This document shows, in pieces, positions 28,201-34,151 of a DNA stretch of 64,000 bases. Source of the DNA: Maribacter sp. 1_MG-2023 (GTDB taxonomy: Bacteria > Bacteroidota > Bacteroidia > Flavobacteriales > Flavobacteriaceae); contig NZ_JAUOPN010000005.1 in the NCBI RefSeq assembly GCF_030547005.1, forward strand, positions 62,001-126,000, read 5' to 3'. Each line of letters opens with the position of its first letter. Position 1 is the stretch's first letter. The translations under genes and the position numbers were made by a program. The notes under the pieces were generated by a model, which did not search any database, was not told where the DNA came from, and saw only the letters and a program-made list of their open reading frames with translations.

Positions 28201-30624
28201 ATTATTAAATTCTATATCTAAGTTATTCTGAAAACCTTTAAAATAAAAACTACTTGTACAACCGTTTTGATAAACAACTGAAAGCCTGTATTCACCTGGC
28301 GCGTTTAATAAATAATTACTGCCAGTACCAACTTCTGTATATGCACATGTAAGTGCTCTATTGGCACAATCTTCTCCAACATCTACACCACAGCTACCTT
28401 CAACCAAACGTTCCCAAGCTACACTTTGTGCATCAACTATATTTACTGCTAAAGGTTGCGAATCATTAATACCACATAAGAATATTTTTGGTAAGTAAGA
28501 GTTGTCATCAGAACAAAAAACAATCTCGCCAGGTATATCGTTGCTAGGGTCAGTATCGCCATTTACTTCATTAAAGTATTCTGTAACCGGGTTAGGTAAA
28601 TTACCAGAACCAAATGGTTCTACAGTAATAATCTCTTTAAACCCTTTACAAGGGTCAGCAACAATTTTATCTACTATATACTGTCCAACAAGAGTTACAA
28701 CTTGTGTACTAGGGTCATTATCTGGATCACCATCATTAATTTCAATATCAGATGCATCAATTTCTCCATTGTTATTTGTATCGCGATACCATATGTAAGA
28801 ATCAAATCCATCGCCCGCATTTAAAATGGCACTAGCACCACAAAGCTCTATGGTTCTTTCAAAATTACAATCGGATAGATCATCTAAAAGAAAATTGGTT
28901 GCTCCTGGAATTATAAACCCACATGTATTAAAATCGGTAACACTTGGATCATCTGTAACTTGGGCAGAATTATTTTCTCCTCTATAAGAACTATAAGCAA
29001 GGTTCTCTATTAAATCTGAACAAGCATTGATAAAGTCAAAACAATTTTCGGCAACTTGAACTCGAAAAATAATAGAATACTCACCATCTTCATCTTCTAC
29101 ATAAACATCTGGTATATTGAATACTATCTCTCTACTTGCTGAATCATAAGTATAGGTTATTTCATAACAGGTTCTAGGTGACCCGGTACATATCGGCGCG
29201 GGAAAAGAAAAATCGGTATCATTAAAAAAGCTTCTACCATCTGGTGGTGAAACGTTTACTGGCAATATATCTCTAATGGTATAGTTTACCCCATCATCAT
29301 TACCAATATTTTCAAAGGTCAATACATAATCAAGAGTTTGACCTAAATTTACACCTTGCCCGGTAATGTCTACACCACCAGGTGTCTGTACTCTTTTTTC
29401 CAAAATAATGTTTGGGGCAATAATATCTACATCAAAAGAAGTAAAGAAAATATCATATTTGTCTTGTGAAGAACTAGCCCTTAAAACGGCACTATTGGCA
29501 CCATTAGGTATTATAGTATTACTAGCACCACCATTAGGTATTTCAAAAAGGTCAACATCCCAACCTAAGGTATTTATACTATTAGGGTTTCTGGTTGTAT
29601 ATTGAGTATCAAATTGAGTAATACTAGAATTGAAAAAATTATTAGCTGGGTTTTGACCATTTGACAATGTAGTAAAAGAACCGTTTGCATTAATTTGTAA
29701 TGCATCTCCACCAATCCTATTATCACCTTCTAAAGCAGCAACACCCATATTTGCATACACTGGAAAAGGAGCTGGTAAGGTTGTAAATCCGTTTACTGGA
29801 ATATCAATACTTTCTCCCGATTTAACACCCGCATAACCATCAAAAGTGGTTATAAATTTGTCACCGGGAAGGTTTGGATTTTCATAAACAATAACCATTT
29901 TCCATCCACCTGAAATACCACCTGAAATATTATTACCAGTGCTTGCCCTAACATTTGCAACAAAGTAATCTCCATTAGGATTTGCCAATCCTGATACAAT
30001 AGAAGTTACATCTTTGTATGCAGCGTATGGACTATAATATCCAAAATCAGCATCGCCTGCACCATCAAAAATTATCTCATCTGCAGTAATGTCTTGATAA
30101 GACCCACCAGGGGTTCTAAACTTAATATCATCAATATTACTTCTATCTGAATTTACATATACAGCTGACCAATATAAACCTGCATAACGCACTAAAGAAC
30201 AATCAACATCGGGGATTACCAAGTTCGCACTACTAGAACTAAAAGTACTGGTATCACTATCGACATCAATGTATTGCATGTCATAATTATCATTATAATT
30301 TGAAGCACTACCTGTGTCATTCAAAGGATCATTTGGAGATACTTCTGGGGTAGTAACGTTTTCCCTTCTCCATCTACCATTTCTAAAAACCCATTGTCTA
30401 CGAGTGCTTTCTGGTATACGTCTGTTGACAATGTTATTCGCTATGAAGGTAAGTTCACCTCGAATATCAGCTTCGTAACGTACGTCAAAATCATTTTTAA
30501 CTTGAGAAACGGCGGTCTGTAAACCTAGTGCCAAGAATAAAATGAAAAATAAATATTTGGAGGAATTTTTTCCCATAAGAGAAATGTATTTGGTAAAATC
30601 TAAAAATTGAGTCAGTTTGGTCAT
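13279..30624 (-). CDS. Giant SprB-like T9SS adhesin with type B C-terminal domain
   Basis: About 5,781 residues, one of the largest proteins a bacterium makes. Signal peptide ending TAVSQ, then a unique N-terminal region (about 400 residues), a DUF11-like domain (ILEKRVQTPGGVDITGQG), two or three divergent domains, about 55 Ig-like repeats of about 86 residues, and a C-terminal CHU_C/type B domain (FFTPNGDGQNDLWIPRN to HFTLYR, last 90 residues). Some repeats carry the SprB-repeat signature CFGxxxGxI. The family mediates gliding motility and adhesion on the cell surface after T9SS export. ATGs exist at 30654, 30624 and 30576. I choose 30624 because it places the shared upstream element and box at nearly the same distance as in the second cargo operon; 30576 gives a more conventional signal peptide (MGKNSSKYLFF). 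The PorP/SprF partner follows after 14 bp. Confidence 0.9.
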   Translation of the reverse strand: MTKLTQFLDFTKYISLMGKNSSKYLFFILFLALGLQTAVSQVKNDFDVRYEADIRGELTFIANNIVNRRIPESTRRQWVFRNGRWRRENVTTPEVSPNDPLNDTGSASNYNDNYDMQYIDVDSDTSTFSSSSANLVIPDVDCSLVRYAGLYWSAVYVNSDRSNIDDIKFRTPGGSYQDITADEIIFDGAGDADFGYYSPYAAYKDVTSIVSGLANPNGDYFVANVRASTGNNISGGISGGWKMVIVYENPNLPGDKFITTFDGYAGVKSGESIDIPVNGFTTLPAPFPVYANMGVAALEGDNRIGGDALQINANGSFTTLSNGQNPANNFFNSSITQFDTQYTTRNPNSINTLGWDVDLFEIPNGGASNTIIPNGANSAVLRASSSQDKYDIFFTSFDVDIIAPNIILEKRVQTPGGVDITGQGVNLGQTLDYVLTFENIGNDDGVNYTIRDILPVNVSPPDGRSFFNDTDFSFPAPICTGSPRTCYEITYTYDSASREIVFNIPDVYVEDEDGEYSIIFRVQVAENCFDFINACSDLIENLAYSSYRGENNSAQVTDDPSVTDFNTCGFIIPGATNFLLDDLSDCNFERTIELCGASAILNAGDGFDSYIWYRDTNNNGEIDASDIEINDGDPDNDPSTQVVTLVGQYIVDKIVADPCKGFKEIITVEPFGSGNLPNPVTEYFNEVNGDTDPSNDIPGEIVFCSDDNSYLPKIFLCGINDSQPLAVNIVDAQSVAWERLVEGSCGVDVGEDCANRALTCAYTEVGTGSNYLLNAPGEYRLSVVYQNGCTSSFYFKGFQNNLDIEFNNSDIICDTEGNITITNLGNGYGYQLVDNDTNANIVPFSANNGPSFDFASSENGSYRVEVTQLDLNGDPIQDACIFTTPVIGIRERAITYSVSVTPETCFNLGTVTLQITDADPPYAFELRRDDGTNSGLGTLIDSQNGHADNNYSFTDVSAGDYIAYISTDDGCSYSEEVTVLDENDLELTARVSQHITCREGNILMDSEGGKTPHTYAIWSYVDESGTTVTSYPTYADIPATDFQSSQIFDILNPGDYVFVVLDRNGCYKESNTVTIEFEPAAEFDAITLVDVLCFGESTGRIQFNLIDNNGYQLTFFLFDSDDQPLGENTTGLFPNLEDGDYRVVINQRKGSASCDYEENYSIAAPASAVSGTSVLIQDYTCLQEGIIEAQNVTGGTAPYEYSIDGINFIPDTTVNAHRFENLTDGTYNLVIRDANGCTLSTDEIVIDRPNPPTDLTITESQISCPAQTANLTVNAINGAAPYVYTITAPSALTPTSTSGNEAVFEGLAPDTYTVRVTDVDGCFYEENYTINAISPISASGQTTQPISCFGAADGVIRFNVNFQAGQNFTYTITGPTGVERTGGTEALIDNINNLAAGMYTIAIVDTDTNCTYSASHELEGPASALAISSLTEIQPSCTSAGSVSVLADGGWGSYVYELNNPDNTVFGSNATGSFNGLSQTGTYNGTITDANNCSIPFTFDLNPATAPVLEITPNQDCFDNAVLLTLTASVSSGGDGTFEYSLNGGAFSSTSVFPGLSAGTYTIDVRDGNNCTGTESITIDPALTVTASASNITACGTETDITISGAGGDGNYVYAVVDDGITPTAGDFDPSNTVTVTGTGDYDVYVRDNSGTADFCESSYVITIDQDAPVAATETVVDVTCFGGNNGSISLAPSGGEAPYTFSINGGTFGTESSFNSLTAGTYDVRVRDANSCEAILSLSVNELPEIIAESAQTEDYTCNQLAEITVGGITPTTGGSGSYQYSLNGGAWTAATAAGAVFTDLTDNTYQVQVRDANNINCVVTLPEIIIAPLPTVPSLSSSVAYSCDGTGIITILPNNATYTYSIDGNTPQIGDNVFINATVGQHTITVDYGSDCTTVIVVDVQDGFAFEAAVLSSKDLDCNADNSGSITFEVANYGASGFEYSLDNFASILGSTTVSPQTISGLAAGNYTVYVRDAASTLPGCTTFFDRTIDEPTLVVADADLTQDFTCNNGGAEITASATGGTPGYTYQLEEDVLGIVTAYQPDTVFNGLPAGTYYVRARDTNGCSDVSDTPIVVTAPETPIFTLQETTCYSGSNDATIVVDVTAGNGDYQFRINGGSYVTPAPIDATTYTFTGLSNGTYTVEVTDAFGCDAAAQTITIEQQVTVSASASTITACGTDSEINITAAGGDGNYVYAVVANGVTPTAGDYATTNPVTVSGSGDYDVYVLDNNGGADACPAMYDINIAQDAPVAATPTVVDVTCFGGNNGSISLAPSGGEAPYTYSVDGGTTFGSVSLFNNLTAGTYDVRVRDVNDCEVTLSVDVDELPEIVAESLQTEDYSCNQLAEITVGSITPTTGGSGSYQYSLNGGTWTAATAGGTVFTGLSDGTFTVQVRDANNIACLISLPNIIIAPLPTAPLLSSSVDYSCDGTGIITILPNDASYAYSIDGNTPQTSNVFNNAAVGQHTITVNYGSDCTTDIIVDVQDGNAFEAAILSYEDLDCNADNSGTITFEVDNFGAGGYEYSYDSAFATIEGSDTAATHQITGLAAGTYTIYVRDVDNPIAGCTEMLTQIINEPAVLTVSNTATQPTCIDDGVVNITVTGGTSAYSYVIQLPDASLTPAQNTGIFTGLDQLGLHTITVTDANGCTDTDTFTLVAPVIPVASILPTSDVCFDTSVSGSATIVVGATGGLAPYSYKMNTGVFAASNTFTNLTPGSYTFEIRDANGCTDTVTFDIETQLTASLALTKDLDCSASPEASMNLVATGGYAPYAYELEINGGGFTAFAGTFPHTTAAAGTYRFRVTDDQGCTAVSNIVTVTPTVNPVATETVTPPTCFGDANGIIEINIDPNFGSSPYQISFESSAFTSQRVYTGLAAGTYTYTVRDSKECVYTHSVTIIDPVLFDANVVATDVSCGATGDVPGSIDITITSGGVPNFTYTLYDNLNNIVATTGPNPIVNTAATTATFDGLAFGDYYVRVLDANGCEFYQNPVRVLSNPYLSVDAVVPAVSCITGGTVELLASGGSGNYDFTIYGAGTIPDSEAAGANPNEEVATYNGLNPGQSYVFQVIDTNTSCSSFVEVDIPNLSAIDVVADPTVTDVACFGDTNGSISFQFELYDTSVTTINYEIRESITNTPVGAAYSGSVIGPNGPGPTALETVSSIPPGDYVLFFQEAATPECTNTFEFRILEPNPVTLTLADQNNGYCSEDANVTVIAGGGNGSYTYAYVEDGVTPVAGDYETNNYKELDPSTNTDWDIYVMDGNGCSTALPIDVTIADDPTPAISGLVINQCTADEGDFIIEITLDGEGSQPYTLSVNSGSYQSSTLTTAGSTHQFTDLSSGNYTVQVRDFNGCGNVENIEIFTPVSISAEVVAQPSCAEGDGEILIKGFGGSTNYEYELFEGGVSVNGAPQPLASFTGLDSGTYTAFVYDTTLSGCSAQTVIELELATPVLFTTVMTDVTCFGDSDGTIVATLDASMDNPVYEFQLYIRTAPSTLTPVGTPQTTGTFTNLPAEDYVVGVTSGRGCELEVDSPVGTPLQITNVTADVVEFGCTVGNNSNNATVTVDTAAITGGSNTYVTYEFIDSSSAVVQSGPSNVLTVTDRTGDTYTINVYDDNGCSGSTTATVLPYDELTGATADVTTTVTCAPGSDGVITVTATSSASDDTKYEYSIDNGTTYVPNNVFGGLSAGNYNFLIRHTDTGCIITASAIIEEPNTYTIDVVKTSDVVCFGTNTGEVTFELVDATYNTGFDWEIFRTDNTSVLSGTELANGPTPIINLGVGEYYVSISQTNNPFCTNVEFFNIAGPDTDITGDTIVTDITCVPGTDGSITITDVVGGWGGYTYFVDTVAPTLPTDFVADASFTALGAGTYQAWVRDAEGCERLIQDNIVLDTPDPIAATLQVTQENCTNLQGEVTVSGVIGGQGSNYTYQLVMDGTNFRSPQNTLVFSGLGAGEYEVIVTDQWGCTFTTLPVELYEQLSATTSVDKAIDCTSIPGGTITINVTGGSTNLEFVMTPPTGANVTQTNDPTFTGLTVDGNYSFLVRDLDTTNPVCELTVTQELAPAIQPVFTDSHIDITCFGSNDGSITLTQTENGVNPLTFTISPVAGTFNPSNNTFEGLPPNTYVVTATGTNGCSTVSGNIVIDEPALISNINTSVVEFGCTVGNNPNNATITVDETAITGGSGNYVIYEFSDSGSAIVQSGASNVLIVTNRAGDTYTINVYDDKGCSGSTTETILPFDEITNAVANVSNTVTCDPISDGELTVVVTSTLGDATKFEYSIDNGVNYQSMNVFGGLSAGSYTILTRHLDTGCIVSATQTLVEPNTFTIDIVKTSDVICYGTATGAVNFELVDATYPGGFTWTIYDTEGTLANIGDDTIVISGTEATTNGPTADISLEAGNYYVSITQDNNPFCTNTEAFTINGPTADISGSTVVTDITCNPGDDGSITIIDVVGGWGGYTYYVGVGVPATVDFVAGATFNSLTAGTYQAWARDAEGCERLIQDNIVLDVPDAIAAILEVNIENCTNLQGEIEVSMPTGGQGSNYTYQLRLNGTDFRAPQNTRVFSGLGAGSYDVAIIDQWGCPFTTNAVVLYEQMDVSTIVDKSIDCSSIPGGEITVYVTGGSTNLEFVMTPPTGAAVTQTNDPIFTGLVIEGTYSFLVRDLDTTNPICERTVTQTLDAPVDPVLLDATIVNVSCFGGTDGSIRANIDPATNTNPEYQYELYDIADLVTPIASQTNPLFTGLTEGDYQVRVISSRGCEDIKNETITEPLELTVSAVATEFSCSLDNSVNTATITATAGAGTGTAPYLYSLDNNIFQAQNTFNVSDTGSAQTIDVYVKDAKGCTTFDTVTIQPINTFTASIAQDVAINCTIDETVTITVADNGLAHNYGYELLPIGNTSATLISSTATSATYDLNTVGSYVFRVTDLDTGCYVNTASYTVAPFDFITATATPVSAVTCFGDANGSLEIDIDGYTGNYTYEVFNAAGTSVIPSTASNTSVNPRTITGLSGGSYYVTITETDIPLCSEDTNMVTIVSPDIALSGTVTTLAEATCTDDQGVIRVEVEGGYRLYDIVLTNTTTGDVFTMDDVNEGIFTDLASGAYTISITDNAGCVVNYTETLAAATPIVANATPLVTDLACYGDTGAVVTANVTGGGSGIYSYQLNYYDEAGTTITTTTGAQTNPNFNDLGAGLYSITVVDGWNCDTTTNTVEVREPTEVQASLIRTDALTCAQGAEFELTASGGSGSYEYSVDNINFLPMTGNVVYLPETGTYQAGRYQFYVRDAINGCESAISNAITESEIPPLLLFVDETAAVLNCTGESTAIIYATADGGLGNYQYELFTDSSLSVASRIAGPQSQGVFRDLGAGTYYVTVISHDCETTPETVIIVEPTPLTYTENVIDITCSGENDGEITVTLSGGAGGYQYAISPNLNQFYADGTFTELTAGEYTIIAQDQNGCFEYLTYTISEPSSLEVTAETTPEICVDSQDGSIILEITGGTAPYSTALNSNDDADFVLNRTEFYDMAAGNYLIVIKDANGCDTNVVVDIETGVNLNATVVPVYECSSDTPDNFVNITLEDDSVIGDVLYAIDSVDPAAFQLNPDFRNSAPGNHYITIAHSNGCLQTIDFVIEAFEPLTLVLEQNNMNEITAVVEGGREGYTYYFDGFDNGDNNIFYVTRTDTYEVRVVDENGCSTIANIFMEFIDIEVDNFFTPNGDGQNDLWIPRNIEQYPQILIKIFDRYGRVVSEQEVDSEGWDGTYLDNELPTGDYWYVIKLNGDRDEREFVGHFTLYR
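14443..27084 (-). repeat. Seven-unit super-repeat array in the adhesin
   Basis: Equivalent cysteine codons (DYTC, DYSC, VSC, FGC, FGC, FSC, ITC contexts) recur at 27082, 25348, 23602, 21889, 19984, 18163, 16303 and 14443. The spacings are 578, 582, 571, 635, 607, 620 and 620 codons. Each interval holds seven Ig-like units. The CFGxxxGxI signature falls mainly on two of the seven positions, so it recurs at alternating gaps of three and four units. Adjacent super-repeats are most alike at 23.0-26.0 kb and 16.4-20.0 kb, where long stretches are near-identical in protein (for example GGSTNLEFVMTPPTG in both copies). Confidence 0.8.
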
Positions 30625-30696
30625 TTTATAAATTTGCTGAAGCCTTCCTATCATTCGATATCAATACCGCATCGTTCAATGGGGAATTTTCCAATA

Positions 30697-30765
30697 ACAA
30701 ATATTAACCATACTAGTTGGCTAAAGAATTTATTGTTGTAGCAACGATGTTTTCTGTTGTGAAAC
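30697..30765 (-). promoter_or_regulatory. Upstream regulatory module of the adhesin operon
   Basis: On the minus strand: GTTTCACAACAGAAA (30765-30751), a second ACAACA (30739-30734) starting 21 bp after the first, then ATATTTGT (30704-30697) exactly 46 nt after the first element. The same arrangement with the same spacings lies at 38644-38712. The ATATTTG part fits the -7 consensus TAnnTTTG except at its first base. I infer a promoter with an activator or repressor site upstream. Confidence 0.6.
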
Positions 30766-31595
30766 AGCAAATAGAATGGGTTTACGTTTTTTAGAAAAGA
30801 GTGTATTTCAACGATTAAGTACGTACTACCGCAACTTTAATATTTTGATTTTTTTAATAATTAGGTAAAAAATTAGTTGTGAAAACTCTCGAAAAACCTA
30901 CCAGTTTTTGAATTCTAAAGTGGCAATTATTATATTAGAAGGACCCAGTTTTTGATAGGGGAAATTCGATTTTAAGCGGAAAAAAAATTGAAATAATACT
31001 ATTAAAAAATGAGAGTTTTGAAGTCAATTCTTTCTTAAAAAACACCTCAAATTTACTACGACACATTCTTAAGGTGGATATATAAAAGAAGTAGAAATAA
31101 GAATAATTGTATTAATAAAGATGATTGAGTTTTATAATAATGCACACAAAATGAATGCTTTTTAAATAGTTGTATTGATTTTACAAAAATTCATTCGAAA
31201 TCCAGTCCATTAAAATGTACTTGGTTCAGGCGCGAATTAGTCGCTCTACAGAACAATTATTAATTTGAAGCACTTTATTGGGTATCTAATTCACAATTGC
31301 TAAAAGAGGCTAATAAGTGTGTTAAACAAACTTCTTTAATCCTTAGTCCCGCCAATTATCTATTGTAGTAAGCCAAGTATAAATTAAGAATGGCTATCTT
31401 TAAAATCTGCTATACTAATTCTACATATTATCTAGGTCTTTCTAAAAAGACGAGCTCGACCAACGAGTACTTAGTGCATAGAGACTTTCTAATGCACAGA
31501 TAATAACAACCCATTATTTTATAAAAATTTAAACAGAAACAATTGATTAAAAAATCGATTGCAGTATCTCTTTCAATTGTAGTACACAATTCGAA
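30766..31595. other. Long intergenic region without recognised genes
   Basis: About 830 bp between the adhesin promoter module and the methyltransferase gene. It is strongly AT-rich, with no ORF of convincing composition, no terminator-like hairpin and no RNA gene I recognise. It could hold long-range regulatory DNA for the adhesin operon or decayed sequence. Confidence 0.4.
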
Positions 31596-31622
31596 ATGCG
31601 ATGCTCTTACCGTAAATCAAAA

Positions 31623-32459
31623 ATGAAAAGTGAACAGTTAATACCAAGAAATATAGAGATGTTCTATAACAAAGCATCTGAAGAAACCAGACTAGAAAAA
31701 GGCATGGGCCTATTTGAGTTTGAAAGAATAAAATCGCTTATTGAAAAACACCTTTCTACATCATCTTCTAAGATTATAGATGTTGGTGGTGGTACAGGAA
31801 AGTATGCTGAGTGGCTTGCCAAAAAAGGTCATGAAGTTTATTTGGTAGAACCCGTTGCTAAACATTTACAACTAGCAGAAAATAGAGCTAAGAAATTAAA
31901 GAACAAGTTCTCGGTTCATTTGGGTGAATCTAGAAAATTAGACTTCCCAAATAATTATGCAGACCTCATCTTACTTCATGGTCCTCTTTATCATCTTCAG
32001 AGAAAAGAAGATAGAGAATCAACCATTATAGAAGCTAGGCGTGTTTTAAAAAATGGCGGAATCATCTTAGGATTCGCTATCAATTATACGGCATCAACTT
32101 TGGTTGGGCTCTTAAACGGACTCATACACAAAAGGTCATTCTTTGAAATGTGCAAGAATGAATTGACTTCTGGAATTCACAATCCACCAGATGCTTTTCC
32201 TTGGCTCTTGACCGAAGCCTATTATCACAAACCCGAACAACTAAAAGAAGAATTCAGACAGCAAGATTTAACCTACTTGAACACATATGCGGTTGAAGGA
32301 ATGGCTTGGCTTGATAAAGACTTCTTTGCAAACATGCTAAATCATAAAAAGAGAAAGACATTAGTTGAACTACTACAAGTTACAGAAAACGATAGCTACA
32401 TTTTACCTTTTAGTCCGCATATGATGATAGCTGTAATAAAACAAAAACATGGAAAATAA
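31623..32459 (+). CDS. Class I SAM-dependent methyltransferase
   Basis: 278-residue cytoplasmic protein with a Rossmann methyltransferase fold. Motif I is IIDVGGGTGKYAEW (about residues 50-63), the acidic end of strand 2 is VYLVEP, and LDFPNNYADLILLHGPLYHL gives motifs II/III. The region RRVLKNGGIILGFAINYTAS follows, as in the Methyltransf_11/25 group. The substrate cannot be told. The ATG at 31623 (MKSEQLIPRN) is preferred over 31596, because family members begin close to IEMFYNKASE. The small ORF at 32449 overlaps its last 11 bases. Confidence 0.8.
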   Translation: MKSEQLIPRNIEMFYNKASEETRLEKGMGLFEFERIKSLIEKHLSTSSSKIIDVGGGTGKYAEWLAKKGHEVYLVEPVAKHLQLAENRAKKLKNKFSVHLGESRKLDFPNNYADLILLHGPLYHLQRKEDRESTIIEARRVLKNGGIILGFAINYTASTLVGLLNGLIHKRSFFEMCKNELTSGIHNPPDAFPWLLTEAYYHKPEQLKEEFRQQDLTYLNTYAVEGMAWLDKDFFANMLNHKKRKTLVELLQVTENDSYILPFSPHMMIAVIKQKHGK

Positions 32460-32646
32460 AGACAGATACTTTAAAGCATTAATTGAAAATAAGAATCAAT
32501 TAAATGAAATTGACTTAGGAGAAAAAATTCAACTAGATGAAAATGAAACCAGAGAAATAATTACACAACTGTTATCTGAGCATAGAATTAGATATGACGA
32601 AAACAGTGTTTGTAATTATCGGGTTATAAATAAAAGGAGTAGGTGA
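32449..32646 (+). CDS. Small protein overlapping the methyltransferase, unknown function
   Basis: 65-residue charged protein, predicted mostly helical. DLGEKIQLDENETREIITQLLSEHRIRY looks like a short winged-helix-type segment. Its ATG lies 11 bases inside the end of the methyltransferase gene, an arrangement that suggests translational coupling. No family is recognised and the call as a real gene rests on the coupling and normal composition. Confidence 0.5.
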   Translation: MENKDRYFKALIENKNQLNEIDLGEKIQLDENETREIITQLLSEHRIRYDENSVCNYRVINKRSR

Positions 32647-32834
32647 TATTGAAAATAAATATCGGCTAGGTTGATTTTTAAAAAACGGATTTCAATTTAA
32701 ACGGGAAAAACAATAATCTTGATTTTCAAGATTTAATATAACAAGTAACATCCGGAAATCTGTTTGGTTTCCGGATACTTGAAAAGTGTTTTTTATAGTG
32801 TCATTTGGCAAGTACCTACAGTAAAAAGACTTGC

Positions 32835-33254
32835 TCAATTATAAGTGATGTTATCTTTTACATTTTTTACTACAAATGAATTTTCATCAATCCAAACAAG
32901 ATTCCAATGTATAATAGGACGTGTATTGTAGCTTTCAAGAGTTACTGATTGATCTTGAGTATTAAAAAGATAATATCCAGAAATTCCTCCTTGGTGAATT
33001 TCATTTCCACATCTCCGCCCGATTCTCCTTTCAGAATTAAAAGTCATGCGAAATTTACCGGTAGTAAAAAAACGAAGTTCACTACCAATTTTCAAAGTTC
33101 TACTCCGCTTATAAACTGTAATTTCAGTATCACCTTCTTTTATAATTTTATAAACTTTCCAACGATCAATTAGAAAAGATTTAGATATTTCCTTCTCTTG
33201 AGCAAAACTTAATTGAGCTAAAAAAAGAGTAAGCAATATTATTGAATTTCTCAT
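32835..33254 (-). CDS. Small secreted protein, possibly lipocalin-like
   Basis: 139 residues with a clear signal peptide (MRNSIILLTLFLAQLSFAQ). The mature part is rich in beta strands; FLIDRWKVYKI near its start is reminiscent of the GxW turn of lipocalin-like domains, though the glycine is replaced. Two cysteine-free halves flank one Cys (RRCGN). The function is unknown. It stands alone, divergent from a similar small secreted protein at 33393. Confidence 0.6.
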   Translation of the reverse strand: MRNSIILLTLFLAQLSFAQEKEISKSFLIDRWKVYKIIKEGDTEITVYKRSRTLKIGSELRFFTTGKFRMTFNSERRIGRRCGNEIHQGGISGYYLFNTQDQSVTLESYNTRPIIHWNLVWIDENSFVVKNVKDNITYN

Positions 33255-33392
33255 AAATCAGAGAAAACAAGAACCGTTCCAACATAAGTAACATTGCCTG
33301 CAAAAGAAATTGAAGATTACTATTCTCTTATTACATTGATGATTCCATATTAAAATCAAGTAACGTGTATTGATTTCATTCGTCTTGAACTT

Positions 33393-33776
33393 ATGAAAGG
33401 AATACTAATAGTACTTCTCATACTAATTCAAGGTCAAGTTGAATCTGATAGCATACTGAAGAAAGAATTAATTGGTACATGGAAAATTGAAAAAGTTCAG
33501 GTCACACGACCGGGAGTTTGCATTCAAAATGATTTCAGCCAAATGATTGGGACTACTTTTAAATTTACAGAAAGTCAACAACTATTGATAACTTCAAAAA
33601 GTAACTGGTTTCAGTTTAAGTATAAAGAGGAGATACTTTGGTATTTAGAAGATGATTATCTTATTATAAAATCGAAAAACCATCAAGAATATTATCGTTC
33701 AAAAATCACTTTTAAAAAAAGCAAGTTGAATTTACATCTTGGTAATTTGATTGCAATTCATTTAATAAAGAAATAG
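33393..33776 (+). CDS. Small secreted protein, lipocalin-like
   Basis: 127 residues with a short hydrophobic N-terminus that may be a signal peptide (MKGILIVLLILIQGQ). The mature part opens KKELIGTWKIEKVQV, a typical lipocalin-like GTW start, followed by predicted beta strands (FKFTESQQLLI, WYLEDDYLIIKS). The ligand and role are unknown. It is similar in size and layout to the divergent ORF at 32835-33254, and the two may be distant relatives. Confidence 0.6.
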   Translation: MKGILIVLLILIQGQVESDSILKKELIGTWKIEKVQVTRPGVCIQNDFSQMIGTTFKFTESQQLLITSKSNWFQFKYKEEILWYLEDDYLIIKSKNHQEYYRSKITFKKSKLNLHLGNLIAIHLIKK

Positions 33777-34087
33777 CAAAAGCAATGTATAGCTTAAAAA
33801 TTTTATAACATTAAGTGCTATGTAAACGGTAATTTAAAAACTTAGGAAATCTTCACTTTGAGTAGAGATGCAATCAATGATTAAAGTACTATCAAATACG
33901 AAAGACATTTAAAAATACTAATTGGTATCGTAATCTATACATATATCAGATTCTTTCAACTTAATTTTATAGATGAATGTTGTTGAAACAATATTCAATG
34001 ACAATTAAAAATATAATGAAGAGTATATTTTCGATTAAATAAAATACTATTGTTTCTAACTTAAACGTAGTATTTAGTAGTAACAAC
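33777..34087. other. Intergenic region
   Basis: About 310 bp of AT-rich DNA downstream of two convergent genes. No ORF or RNA gene is seen apart from the terminator at its right edge. Confidence 0.45.
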
Positions 34088-34121
34088 AAAGACCTTTATC
34101 ATCTTGGATGAAAAGGTCTTT
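34088..34121 (-). terminator. Terminator of the second T9SS operon
   Basis: AAAGACCTTT pairs with AAAGGTCTTT across a 14-nt loop. Read on the minus strand it is followed by a short T-rich tract, 31 bp after the PorP/SprF stop. Confidence 0.65.
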
Positions 34122-34151
34122 AAATAATCTTTAAGTTAACTTACAGTCGTT

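Noticed and set aside
14870-29605. Many plus-strand ORFs of 60-110 residues antisense to the adhesin
   Set aside because: They reflect the repeat codon pattern of the adhesin, have low-complexity products and no start context.
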